DNA of 64,000 bases from Pantoea sp. Ap-967 (lineage in GTDB: Bacteria > Pseudomonadota > Gammaproteobacteria > Pseudomonadales > Pseudomonadaceae), in assembly GCF_011752565.1 (NCBI RefSeq), contig NZ_VWXK01000007.1, positions 124,001-188,000 on the forward strand, written 5' to 3'. The notes beneath the pieces were generated by a model. The model was given only the letters and a program-made list of their open reading frames with translations, did not search any database and was not told the origin of the DNA. Every line of letters begins with the position of its first letter. Position 1 is the first letter of the stretch. The position numbers and the translations under genes are program-made. Shown here piece after piece: positions 45,413 through 54,337 of this stretch.

Positions 45413-47408
45413 TCAGTATTGGTAGCGTAAGGTGACTGCGAAGTTACGCGGGTCACCGAAGTACAGGCCACCAAAGTTGTTGGAGGTGGGCAGGGACTGG
45501 TAGTAGACCTTGTCCAGCACGTTGTTGAGGTTGTACTGCACGCTGAACTGCTGGTTGATCTGATAATGGGCATGCAGGTTGAGCAAGGCGTAGCCGCCTT
45601 GCTTGATCGTGTACCCGCTGACATCGGCTGCGGTGCGGCTCTGGGCATACACATCGCCGCCCACGCGCCATTGGTCCAGGGCACCGGGCAAACGGTAGTC
45701 CGTCGACACCTTGAGCAGGCGGCGGGGGATCTTGCGGTAGTAGTCCGAGCCCTTGCTGCTGCCGGCCACATACTCGGGATCGCTGTAGGTGTACCCGGCG
45801 CTGACGTTCCAGTTCTCCAGGGGTTCGCCGGAAATCTCCAGTTCGAAGCCGCGGTTGCGCACTTTTGCGCCGGCTTCATAGCACTTGCTGGTGCCCGTCA
45901 CGCCGCAGGTGGGCGACACCGACAGTGCCTCGGGCATGTTTTCCAGGTCGGTCTGGAAAATGGCCAGCGACGTGTTCAGGCGGCCATCGAAGTATTCACC
46001 CTTGATCCCGGTCTCGTAGTTTTCGCCTTCGATCGGGTCAAGCAAGGTGTTGCCGACACCGTAGTAACTTTGCGTCTTGTAGATCTCGGTATAGCTGGCA
46101 TACCAAGTGTGGTGCTTGTCCAGGTCCAGTACCACCCCGGCATAGGGCACCAGCCGGCCATTTTCCCGGTATTGGTCATTGGTGTAGGGGCTGGCCACTT
46201 TGTAGTCCGACCAACTCACCCGCGTGCCGAGGATCAGGCTCAGGTCATCGGTGAGGCTCAAGCGCGTGGCACCATAGAGGCCGCGTTCCTTGCGCGTGTA
46301 GTTGTAGTCCGCGCCAATCGCGTTGAGGATCGGGGCGGGCAGGGCGCTGTAGTCGAAGCCGGTGATGGTGATCGTCGGGTTGTTGGTGGCGCTCTTGATT
46401 ACCGCGTCGAACTCGTCCTGGCGGCTGTTGGCCCCCAGCATCAGTTGATGCTTGCGCTCGAACAGCTCGAAGGGCCCGGTGGCGTAGAGTTCCAGGGCGT
46501 ATTGGGTGTCCTCGTAGTCGGCCTGGGAGACGGTCATGCGATAGTTGTCGCCCGATACCCGGCTTGGGTACGCGGACAGGAAGTCGGCGTTCGACCAGAT
46601 CGCGTTCATGGCCAGGGTCAGCTTCCACTCGTTGTCAAAACGCTGGGTCACATCGCCGAACAGCGTGTAGTTGTTGCGGTCCAGGTGGGCCCATTTACCG
46701 TTGAGGTTGGTGGAGCGGGACAAGGGGTAGAAGGCGCCGTTGCTGCGAGTGTTCAAGCCACCCCAGTCGTAGCCGTTCTGATTGTCTTTCTGCACCGTGG
46801 CGCCGAGGGTCAGCACGGTGGAATCGGTGAGGTCCGCTTCCCCGACCAGGTACAGCAACTGGTTGTCCCGCTCGGCGCCGTCGCGGTAGCTGTTGGCATT
46901 GTTGTAGTAGGCCACGGCGCGGCCGCGCAGGTTGCCGGTGGCGGTCAATGGCCCGGAAATGTCGACCTGGCTGCGGTAGTTGTCCCAGGAGCCCGCACCG
47001 AGTTCCGCCCCTAGGCGAAAGTCCTGAGTCGGGCGCTTGCGCACCAGGTTGATCGCCGCTGACGGGTTGCCCGTGCCTTATCACCGTTACCGACTGCGGT
47101 ATTTCGCGCAGGCTCAGGGCGAGCTTGGTCGCCGTATTGGTCGACCCCGTGGTGTACGACCCGGTGCCTTCGGTGGTTGCGCCTGCTGCGCTGCCGGAGC
47201 TGGTAACCGTCGTCAGTCGGTATTGCCACCAACCCCGAGCCCGCCAGTACCTGGGCAAAACCGGCTTCGGTGGTGAAGCTACCCCGCACACCGGGGCTGG
47301 TCAGCCCTTGCACTTGGCTGGACTGAAACGAAATCGGGGCGGCGCTGGCTTGGGCGTAGTGGCTCAGGACTTCTCCCAGGGGGCCTGCCGCGATGTCATA
47401 GCGCTGCA
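45413..47408 (-). pseudogene. Decayed TonB-dependent ferrisiderophore receptor (FpvA-like), plug deleted
   Basis: Reads as three frames. (1) 47190-47408: an STN signalling domain (YDIAAGPLGEVLSHYAQ... GLVAIPTDDGYQL), in frame with the FecR gene upstream. (2) About 47068-47190: the linker TTEGTGSYTTGSTNTATKLA up to IPQSVTVI, shifted. (3) 45413 to about 47067: TGNPSAAINLVRKRPTQDF and the whole 22-strand barrel to the terminal LRYQY. The roughly 100 residues of plug expected between SVTVI and GNPSA are absent, and the frame is broken at both joins. A channel without plug and in three frames cannot be a working receptor, although the barrel part alone is an open 543-codon frame. Confidence 0.85.
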
Positions 47409-48234
47409 CCCGTTGCTCGGCCAGGGCGCCGTGATCGATCCACAGCAGGCCAGGGTAGTGCCTCGACAGGCGGGTCAGCACCTCGCTCAGCGGCTGGTCC
47501 TCTGCCAGCAACTGGTGTTGGTGCCAGGCCTGCTCAAGGGTGCCTGCCTGCACCTGCTCAACCTCGCCTGGGCCTGTTGCGTCAAGGCGCACACGCTGGT
47601 TGGCGGTCAGGTTCAACGCGCGGCCTGCACTGCTGATGGCGGTGGTCGATTCGATCATGGTCACTTGCGTGGTGTCGCCCTGGCGTTCCACCGTAAAGCG
47701 CGTACCAAGGGCGCGGACACTGCCGTGGGCTGTGACCACCAGGAACGGGCGCGGGTCCTTGGCCACATCGACCAGCACTTCGCCACGCAGCAATTCGATT
47801 CTTCGCTCGCGTGCGTCGAAGCGCACGTTCACCGCCGAGCCCCCGTCCAGGTGGATCTGGCTGTTGTCATCCAGCCGGCGGTCAAGCCAGCTGCCCCCGG
47901 AGGTACTCAGGTCCGCCAGCCAATACCCCTGTTGCCAGCCCGTGGTGGTGAGCCACGCCGCTGGAACCAGTGCCAGCACCAAGGCCAGGGCCTGCACGCC
48001 GCTAAGCCTGGGCGCCCGTGGTGCGCGGCGCAGGGCCTTGCCTGCCGCTTGGCCGGGGAGTTGCTGCAATGCTCCCATGCGGCCCTGCAGGCGAGCCACC
48101 GCGGCGGCATGTTCAGGGGCTGCGTTCACCCAGGCCTGGAATTGCGCCTGTAATTGCGCGTCGGCCTGGTTGTCGAGCAGCACCAGCCATTGCGCGGCCT
48201 CGCGCAGGGCTGAATGGGCCGTGTGCTCAGCCAC
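47409..48234 (-). pseudogene. FecR-type anti-sigma/sigma regulator, C-terminus lost and fused to receptor STN domain
   Basis: About 276 codons from a GTG at 48234 that overlaps the sigma gene by 8 bases. It has the N-terminal cytoplasmic part (REAAQWLVLLDNQADAQL), a span (about 78-98) and the FecR domain (DDNSQIHLDGGSAVNVRFDA, then TPH-like AHGSVRALGTRFTVERQ). After YPGLLWIDHGALAEQRV, where intact FecR proteins run on for about 50 residues, the frame passes directly into RYDIAAGPL, the receptor's STN domain. The receptor's start and signal peptide are missing. The fused frame continues to about 47190 before the shift. Confidence 0.82.
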
Positions 48235-48490
48235 CGTTCACCGCCATTGCAGCGTCGCACGCCAGCATGGCTTCGACCAGGTCGGCCTGTACGGTCCTCA
48301 CCGAGATGCCGTGGTGGCGGGCGATGTCATCCTGGGCCAAGCCGTCAAGGTGGCGCAGGATGAAGGTTTCTCGCACCCTGGGTTTCATGCGTGAAAGGGC
48401 CTGGTCGATACGTTCCAGCAGTTCGATGGCCTGCAGGATTTCTTCATGCCTGGCACGTCCCCCCGGCGGCGGGCAGCAAACTTCTCTCAT
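48227..48490 (-). pseudogene. ECF sigma factor remnant (region 4 only)
   Basis: From ATG 48490 the frame codes for 87 residues. The last 75 are sigma region 4 of the FecI/FpvI group: LERIDQALSRMKPRVRETF, HLDGLAQDDIARHHGISVRT, VQADL. Region 2, which binds core polymerase and the -10 element, is missing; the first residues MREVCCPPPGGR do not resemble a sigma factor. So about 90 residues have been lost in frame. TGTAACGGA just before the ATG could be the original ribosome site. It overlaps fecR by 8 bases as in intact loci. Confidence 0.78.
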
Positions 48491-48600
48491 TCCGTTACAA
48501 AATGCTGGGGCATTCCTAGTTTGGGCTTCTTGACTCTTGACTTGGCTGTAAATAGCATCGCCCACGAACTCTACCGACCGGTCGGTAGGTTTGCTTCCTT

Positions 48601-48685
48601 GTAGGAGCGGGCTTGCCCCGCGAAGCAGGCGACGCGGTGCATGGCACCGGCTGCGCCGGTGTTCGCGGGGCAAGCCCGCTCCTAC
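48601..48685. repeat. Paired REP palindrome (GTAGGAGCGGGC type)
   Basis: GTAGGAGCGGGCTTGCCCCG facing CGGGGCAAGCCCGCTCCTAC. It is followed at 48682-48705 by a copy of the MITE-like end (CTACAGGGTTATTAGTTAAA). It lies between the decayed sigma locus and the exporter gene. Confidence 0.85.
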
Positions 48686-48737
48686 AGGGTTATTAGTTAA
48701 ATCATAGATTTACGATTTGTTTCTTAGAGGCGTTGTC

Positions 48738-49955
48738 ATGAGTGAAGTCACCACCCGCGTGCCAGTTCGCATCGCGGTAGCGTTGGGATTGATCGGTGCC
48801 CTGGGGCCATCGGCCGTCGACATGTACCTGTCGAGCCTCCCAGAGATTGCACGTGAATTTGATACGAGCTTTGCCAGTGTGCAACTGACCCTGACGTTCT
48901 TCCTGTTGGCCATGGGCGCAGGGCAACTGGTGTTCGGGCCTGTGGTCGATGCTTACGGCCGGCGCCGGCCGCTGCTGGTCGGGCTGGCACTGTTCACCTT
49001 GTGCGCCTTCGGCGCCGCCTGGGCGCCGTCGCTGGACATGCTGATCGGGTTCAGGTTCGTGCAGGGCCTGGGCAGCGCACTGACCCTGGTGGTCATCATG
49101 AGCATGGTGCGCGATATCAGCACGGGCGTTGCCGCCGCCAAACTGTTTGCCATGTTGATGACCATCGAGGGCGTTGCCCCGATCCTGGCCCCGGCGGCGG
49201 GTGGCTTCATCGACACGCACTTCGGTTGGCGGGCGGTGATGCTGGTACTGGCTGCCCTGGGGATCATCGTTCTGCTCAACAGCTGGGTTGCACTTGCAGA
49301 GACGCTGGCGCCTGGTAAGCGCGTGGCATTGAGCGTTGGCGCGGCCTGCAGAACCTACCTGGCGATTGCCAGGGACCGGGCATTTCTGCTGCCAGCCCTG
49401 GCGGTGTCGGGGGTGTTCTTCTTCCTGTTTGCCTACATCGGCGGTGCGACGTTGGTTTACCAGGAAAGCTACGGTCTGACTGCCCAGCAATTCGGGCTGC
49501 TGTTCGGTGCTACGGGTATCACCATCATTCTGGGCGCCATGGTCGCGGGTAAAATGGTGAGCCGCCTTGGCCTTGGCAAGCTGTCGATGCTGGGCGTGCT
49601 CTGCATGGCCCTCGGTGCAACGGTTTCGCTGGTGTGCACGGCCACTGGGGTGGGCCTGGTGGGGGTTGTGGCCGGGATGGCTATCGCGCTGTTCGGCCTG
49701 GGTATCGCCGAGTCCACGCTGATGTCCCTGGTGATGTCATCGCAGGACACGGCGCTGGGTTCAACCGCAGCCTTGCTGGGGGCATTCCAGCTGTCTTTGT
49801 CCTCCACGGCCACACCGCTTGCCGGCCTGATCGTGCAACAGGGCCCGGTGGCGTGGGCGGCATTGCTGGCGGCCAGCGCGGTGGTGGTGTGCGTGCTTAC
49901 CAAAGTCAGCGTACCGGCTTCGGATGCAGACACTTACAATCTTGCTGAACATTGA
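48738..49955 (+). CDS. MFS drug exporter (Bcr/CflA family)
   Basis: A 405-residue transporter with 12 hydrophobic segments. Family marks: GPSAVDMYLSSLPEIAREF near 22, the motif A loop VFGPVVDAYGRRRPLL near 67, and RFVQGLGSALTLVVIMSMVRD near 100. Bcr/CflA proteins pump out chloramphenicol, bicyclomycin or sulfonamides, but many have other substrates. ATG 48738; the TTG start further up is unlikely. A TetR regulator follows 11 bases later. AAATCATAGATTTACGATTT before the gene forms a loose inverted repeat, a possible operator. Confidence 0.9.
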   Translation: MSEVTTRVPVRIAVALGLIGALGPSAVDMYLSSLPEIAREFDTSFASVQLTLTFFLLAMGAGQLVFGPVVDAYGRRRPLLVGLALFTLCAFGAAWAPSLDMLIGFRFVQGLGSALTLVVIMSMVRDISTGVAAAKLFAMLMTIEGVAPILAPAAGGFIDTHFGWRAVMLVLAALGIIVLLNSWVALAETLAPGKRVALSVGAACRTYLAIARDRAFLLPALAVSGVFFFLFAYIGGATLVYQESYGLTAQQFGLLFGATGITIILGAMVAGKMVSRLGLGKLSMLGVLCMALGATVSLVCTATGVGLVGVVAGMAIALFGLGIAESTLMSLVMSSQDTALGSTAALLGAFQLSLSSTATPLAGLIVQQGPVAWAALLAASAVVVCVLTKVSVPASDADTYNLAEH

Positions 49956-49966
49956 GTGGAGGAAGC

Positions 49967-50572
49967 ATGGCTTTGAAAGATTTGAGCGCAGCGGCTGACC
50001 GGATCGCCCATCTGGCGCTCAACCATTTTGCCGAACATGGCTATGACGCGGCCTCCATGAATGACATCGCGGTGTTGGCGGGCCTGAAGAAAGCCTCGCT
50101 GTACGCCCATTTTCCCAGCAAGGATGCGCTGTACGTCACCGCGCTTGAGATGGCCCTGGAAGCGGAAATCACCTATGTGCGCACGCATTTTTCCAAGGCC
50201 CCGCAAGTGAACAGTGTGCCCGGTGAGGGGTACTGGTTCGAGCTGCGCGATCGCTACACGCAAAACGACTCGCTGCGCTTTTTATTGAGGGCGGCGTTCT
50301 ACCCGCCCCATGCGCTGAGAACCACCGTGATGTCCGGCTTCGATGGCTACCTGGAGGTGCTGCGAGGCTGTTTCACCGAAGCGCGCGTGGTGGGGCAGCA
50401 GCGGCTTGCGCCTGAACTGGACGCCTGGCTGGTGGATGCCTACATGGCGGTCATCGACAGCTTGACGGTTGAGCTGATCTACGGGAACGACGAAGGCTAC
50501 CGCCGTCGCCTTGACGCCTTTACCGGCTTGTATCGCTGGGCGATGAACGCGGCAACAGCGCAGTTGGTGTGA
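49967..50572 (+). CDS. TetR-family regulator
   Basis: A 201-residue repressor: helix-turn-helix at about 10-55 (AEHGYDAASMNDIAVLAGLK, then KASLYAHFPSKDALY) followed by an all-helical ligand domain. ATG 49967 has GGAGG six bases upstream. It lies directly after the exporter gene on the same strand and probably controls it, and perhaps the hydroxylase genes that follow. Ligand unknown. Confidence 0.9.
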   Translation: MALKDLSAAADRIAHLALNHFAEHGYDAASMNDIAVLAGLKKASLYAHFPSKDALYVTALEMALEAEITYVRTHFSKAPQVNSVPGEGYWFELRDRYTQNDSLRFLLRAAFYPPHALRTTVMSGFDGYLEVLRGCFTEARVVGQQRLAPELDAWLVDAYMAVIDSLTVELIYGNDEGYRRRLDAFTGLYRWAMNAATAQLV

Positions 50573-50749
50573 TGGAAAGGGACCTCATGGAAAGTACAAT
50601 TTTCCGCTCGTAACGTGCATTTCAGCGGCGGGGCCGCGCTCACATACTGGATGGGTCATCAAGTACACGGCTGGCTGATCGGCCCCTGGCAAACAGGGTG
50701 AGGCGATCAGGCGCCTGGAACGAATTCTCCAATAATAAAGAGACCATCC

Positions 50750-51919
50750 ATGAAAAAGTCCAACCCGCTGCTTGAAGACCTGAAGGCTGTGCTGCCTGCC
50801 ATTGCAGCCAATGCCACGCAGGCGGAAAAAGACCGTAGCGTGCCGGCCGAGAACATCGCCCTGCTCAAGGGCATTGGCATGCACCGCGCCTTCTTGCCGA
50901 AAAAATTCGGCGGCATGGAGATTTCATTGCCTGAGTTTGCCCAGTGCATCGCCGTGCTTGCCGGTTCCTGTGCCAGCACTGCCTGGGCCATGAGCCTGCT
51001 GTGCACCCACTCCCACCAGATGGCGATGTTCCCGGCCAAGCTTCAGGAGGAAGTGTGGGGCCGCGACCCCGACGCAACTGCCAGCAGCAGCATCGCGCCG
51101 TTTGGGCGCACGGAGGAAGTGCCGGGTGGGGTGACCTTCAGTGGTGAAATGGGCTGGAGCTCGGGGTGTGACCACGCCGAGTGGGCCATTCTGGGGTTCC
51201 GCCGCAAAAATGCCGAAGGCACCCAGGACTACTGCTTCGCCATCCTTCCGCGCAGTGACTACCAGATCCGTGACGACTGGTTCGCCATTGGCATGCGCGG
51301 CAGCGGCAGCAAGACGCTGATAGTTGAAAATGCCTTCGTTCCTGAGCACCGTATCCAGAAAGCCAAGGACATGATGGAAGGTAAGTCCGCAGGCTTCGGC
51401 CTCTACCCGGACAGCAAGATTTTCTATGCACCTTACCGCCCGTACTTCGCCAGTGGCTTCTCCACCATCAGCCTGGGCGTTGCCGAGCGCATGCTCGACG
51501 TGTTCCGCGAGAAGACCAAGAACCGTGTTCGCGCCTACACCGGCGCGGCGGTTGGCGCGGCGACCCCGGCACTGATGCGCCTGGCAGAATCCACGCACCA
51601 GGTGGCAGCGGCACGGGCGCTGCTTGAGAAAAGCTGGAACGAGATCGCCGAACACAGTGAGCGTCATGAGTACCCTAGCCGCGGCACACTGGCGTTCTGG
51701 CGCACCAACCAGGGCTACGCCACCAAGATGTGCATCCAGGCGGTAGACCGGTTGATGGAAGCGGCGGGCGGTGGTGCCTGGTTCGAAAGCAATGAACTGC
51801 AGCGCCTGTTCCGCGACGCCCACATGACCGGCGCCCATGCCTATTCCGATTACGACGTTTGCGCACAGATTCTTGGCCGTGAACTGATGGGCCTGGAGCC
51901 CGACCCTGCGATGGTCTGA
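50750..51919 (+). CDS. Flavin-dependent monooxygenase, oxygenase component (4-hydroxyphenylacetate 3-hydroxylase C2-like)
   Basis: A 389-residue protein of the acyl-CoA-dehydrogenase-fold, group D flavin monooxygenases. Visible: N-terminal helices (ENIALLKGIGMHRAFLPKKF), the middle barrel (SSSIAPFGRTEEVPGGVTFS, GEMGWSSGCDHAEWAI) and a C-terminal four-helix bundle (AAARALLEKSWNE, EAAGGGAWFESNELQRLFRD). It uses reduced flavin from a partner reductase to hydroxylate a phenol. The partner lies 73 bases downstream and has the unusual layout of the Acinetobacter HPA hydroxylase reductase, which points to the C2 type. Related enzymes act on other phenols or steroids, so the substrate is tentative. 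Confidence 0.83.
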   Translation: MKKSNPLLEDLKAVLPAIAANATQAEKDRSVPAENIALLKGIGMHRAFLPKKFGGMEISLPEFAQCIAVLAGSCASTAWAMSLLCTHSHQMAMFPAKLQEEVWGRDPDATASSSIAPFGRTEEVPGGVTFSGEMGWSSGCDHAEWAILGFRRKNAEGTQDYCFAILPRSDYQIRDDWFAIGMRGSGSKTLIVENAFVPEHRIQKAKDMMEGKSAGFGLYPDSKIFYAPYRPYFASGFSTISLGVAERMLDVFREKTKNRVRAYTGAAVGAATPALMRLAESTHQVAAARALLEKSWNEIAEHSERHEYPSRGTLAFWRTNQGYATKMCIQAVDRLMEAAGGGAWFESNELQRLFRDAHMTGAHAYSDYDVCAQILGRELMGLEPDPAMV

Positions 51920-51992
51920 ATACCCTTCAACGCCCCAACTGCCGATAAAAACAATCAGAGCAAGCCCTGGGTGGCTTGCTTGGGAGTCTTGC

Positions 51993-52934
51993 ATGTCTAC
52001 TGAAAGCCAAGCACTTGAATTCGATGCGCGCGCATTCCGCCGCGCCCTGGGTAACTTCGCCACTGGGGTGACCGTTGTCACGGCCCGCGACGCAGACGGG
52101 CGCCAGGTGGGCGTGACGGCCAACAGCTTCAACTCGGTATCGCTGGATCCGCCCTTGATCCTGTGGAGCATCGACAAGCGCTCGACCAGCCATGAGGTAT
52201 TTGAAGCCGCGTCGCATTTTGCGGTCAACGTGCTGGCAGCCGACCAGATCGACGTGTCCAACAATTTCGCCCGGCCCCGGGATGACCGCTTCGCAGGCAT
52301 CGCCCATGAAGCAGGCGCTGGCGGGGCACCGGTGCTGGAAGATTGCGCTGCGCGGTTCCATTGTGAGAAGTACCAGCAACTCGATGGTGGCGATCACTGG
52401 ATTTTGGTGGGCAAGGTGGTGGCGTTCGACGACCTTGGCCGCGCGCCGCTGCTCTATCACCAGGGCGCCTATTCGATGGTGCTGCCGCACACGCGCATGA
52501 CCAAGCGCGAAGAAGGCCAGGCGCCCAGTAGCCACTTCCAGGGCCGGTTGAGCCACAACCTTTATTACCTGATGACCCAAGCGCTGCGTGCCTACCAGGC
52601 CAGTTACCAGCCGCGCCAACTGTCGACCGGCCTGCGCACCAGTGAGGCGCGCATGCTGATGGTGCTTGAGAACGACGCAGGCCTGGGCCTTGCCGACCTG
52701 CAGCGGGAAGTTGCGATGCCTGCCCGGGAGATCGAGGAAGCCGTGGCGAACTTGAAGCGCAAAGGCCTGGTGGAGGATTTTGGCGAATGTGTTCGGTTGA
52801 CGGTCAAAGGTGTCGATGACACAGAAGCGCTGTGGACCATTGCCGCTGAGCAGCAAGAGAAAGTGTTTGGTCAGTTCAGCAAGGAACAGGTCGAGACGTT
52901 CAAAGAGGTATTGAAGGCCGTTATTCGCGGCTGA
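51993..52934 (+). CDS. Flavin reductase with C-terminal MarR-like domain (HPA hydroxylase C1-like)
   Basis: A 313-residue protein in two parts. Residues 10-175 are a flavin reductase (FRALGNFATGVTVVTARD-type start, GVTANSFNSVSLDPPLILWS, then FAVNVLAADQ); residues 190-310 form a winged-helix, MarR-like domain (RTSEARMLMVLENDAGLGLA, EEAVANLKRKGLVED). This fusion is that of reductase C1 of Acinetobacter p-hydroxyphenylacetate hydroxylase, in which the aromatic substrate binds the C-terminal domain and speeds NADH-driven flavin reduction. It is expected to feed the oxygenase upstream. A strong hairpin follows. Confidence 0.88.
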   Translation: MSTESQALEFDARAFRRALGNFATGVTVVTARDADGRQVGVTANSFNSVSLDPPLILWSIDKRSTSHEVFEAASHFAVNVLAADQIDVSNNFARPRDDRFAGIAHEAGAGGAPVLEDCAARFHCEKYQQLDGGDHWILVGKVVAFDDLGRAPLLYHQGAYSMVLPHTRMTKREEGQAPSSHFQGRLSHNLYYLMTQALRAYQASYQPRQLSTGLRTSEARMLMVLENDAGLGLADLQREVAMPAREIEEAVANLKRKGLVEDFGECVRLTVKGVDDTEALWTIAAEQQEKVFGQFSKEQVETFKEVLKAVIRG

Positions 52935-52946
52935 TAAACGGGTTCA

Positions 52947-52977
52947 GCCGGGTAGTGCGCCAAGCAGACTACCCGGC
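52947..52977. terminator. Bidirectional terminator hairpin
   Basis: GCCGGGTAG (52947-52955) and CTACCCGGC (52969-52977) form a perfect 9-bp stem with a 13-base loop, between the convergent reductase gene and the gene at 52984. It lacks a T run. Confidence 0.6.
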
Positions 52978-52983
52978 CTAAAC

Positions 52984-53313
52984 CTAGCGCCTGTACTCAA
53001 TGGTGTAGGACTCATCGGTTCTCGGCTCTATGGTGACCGGCATACCGAAAAGCTTCCCGCCACACTCACTGACCACGCAGCGATGGACAGACCCCTGTCG
53101 AAGCTGAGCCCACAAGCCTTCGTCATGTATCACGATGCACATGACGCGCTTTTCCGGGTCGTCTCTGACCTGAGCCTCCTGATAGTCCAGGTCGCAGCCG
53201 AATTCAGCGCCGGTAAACTCGGTGTCATAGCCAATCAGTACGCCATGTCGCTTCAGGTCGTCCCTTATGCGCTCAATCACCTCATCCGCTTCTTGTTTTA
53301 GCATGATGTTCAT
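52984..53313 (-). CDS. Hypothetical protein
   Basis: A 109-residue soluble acidic protein with no recognised domain. It starts with a helical stretch (KQEADEVIERIRDDLKRHGV) and continues with short strands and four Cys. ATG 53313, or ATG 53304. It lies 72 bases downstream of the antitoxin-like gene on the same strand, so could be its partner, but it does not look like RelE, PIN or Doc toxins. It has lower GC than the neighbours. Confidence 0.55.
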   Translation of the reverse strand: MNIMLKQEADEVIERIRDDLKRHGVLIGYDTEFTGAEFGCDLDYQEAQVRDDPEKRVMCIVIHDEGLWAQLRQGSVHRCVVSECGGKLFGMPVTIEPRTDESYTIEYRR

Positions 53314-53385
53314 CTCATGGTGTTTGTACTCAGCAGAATTTTAGCTGACCTTGAGGGTTTGCGTTATCTGCTGGCGAAACAGGCG

Positions 53386-53568
53386 TCATTGTTCGTAGGG
53401 GGCCGCCATTACTGTGGTTGCACGGTTGTTCAACCCCTCCACCGCGGTGAGCCGCGCAATTTCGATACCGTTGCGCACAATCACCACCTCCGTTCCGTAG
53501 ATCACTTGTTCAAGAATGAACTCAAGGCTTGTCTGGGCCTCGGGGAGGTCGTATTTCACCTGGTGCAC
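53386..53568 (-). CDS. Phd/YefM-like antitoxin, apparently orphan
   Basis: A 60-residue protein with the Phd/YefM start: YDLPEAQTSLEFILEQVIYG, then VVIVRNGIEIARL. Such proteins bind their own promoter and neutralise a toxin through a C-terminal tail; the tail here is short (VEGLNNRATTVMAAPYEQ). GTG start at 53568 with AAGGAATC upstream. No RelE, Doc or PIN toxin gene follows. Confidence 0.65.
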   Translation of the reverse strand: MHQVKYDLPEAQTSLEFILEQVIYGTEVVIVRNGIEIARLTAVEGLNNRATTVMAAPYEQ

Positions 53569-53940
53569 GATAGATTCCTTTTGGGAGATTCAAGGGTGGG
53601 ATAACACCCGTAGGCATGGCGCCGAGGTAGGGCGGCAGGCTCTGCAATATGATGATGCGCGCGAGGAGAAATGTGCTTTCTAATGTTGCTGATATCTTGG
53701 CCACCAAGGCATAGATTTTTCAGTTTAGCGGTGCTTGGCGCAACGGTTATGCCTACGGGCTAGCGCTCGCGCCAGCTAACGGTGAATCCGCAAGCACCCT
53801 GCCGGCCGCGTTTTGTTAAATGGATCCAACCGTCGGTCCGACTCTTTTAATCCTTCGATGGCATTGATTTGCGCATCCAGCCACGCCCGCTATGGTGGCA
53901 GTTAAGCGTTTGATTAATACTAAAGTCGTAGGAGAGTGGA
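53569..53940. other. Intergenic region without recognised genes
   Basis: 372 bases of lower GC than average between the antitoxin-like gene and the first of two tandem paralogues. The right end has a likely ribosome site (GTAGGAGAGTGG) for the gene at 53941. CTAACGGTGAATCC near 53777 resembles part of the MITE-like end sequence. Nothing else was seen. Confidence 0.45.
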
Positions 53941-54240
53941 ATGAGAATTCGTGGTGATGTCTTCTGGACATGGGCTGATCCAACCCTGCATCACCGCACT
54001 CATGACGAAACGCTTGGCGATGGAACATTCATCGATGTTCAGGTACGCCTGTCGCGAACAGGTACTACCCAGATGTTCATAGGCGTCTACGCGCCTGCCG
54101 GCATGGCACTGCTTGAAGAGTCCTTCGAGTCGAGGCCGGGGGAGTCCATGACAACTGCATTGGCCTGGGGTGTGGCGCGTGCGAAGCAGGTGGCCAGGGA
54201 CTGTGGCCCGGCAGCCGGGCGGTTTTCCCACGAGATGTAA
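53941..54240 (+). CDS. Hypothetical protein, first of two tandem paralogues
   Basis: A 99-residue protein of unknown function. The text WTWADPTLHHRTHDETLGDG, then IDVQVRLSRTGTTQMFIGVY and ALLEESFESRPG recurs in the next gene, giving about half identical residues. It is predicted soluble, mixed alpha/beta, with AGGAGAGTGG before the ATG. Lower GC than the core genome around it. Confidence 0.65.
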   Translation: MRIRGDVFWTWADPTLHHRTHDETLGDGTFIDVQVRLSRTGTTQMFIGVYAPAGMALLEESFESRPGESMTTALAWGVARAKQVARDCGPAAGRFSHEM

Positions 54241-54337
54241 AAGTTTGTGGCGAAGGTATTTTGACGCTGGTTATTTGGCTTTTTTCCTGTACGCTGACCG
54301 GACAGTCAAACCTCTTCCACTTGTTGAAGGTCCAGCC

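Noticed and set aside
45413..47044. Reading the 543-codon barrel frame as a normal TonB receptor gene
   Set aside because: It lacks signal peptide and plug; the missing parts are found upstream in other frames, so it is a remnant.
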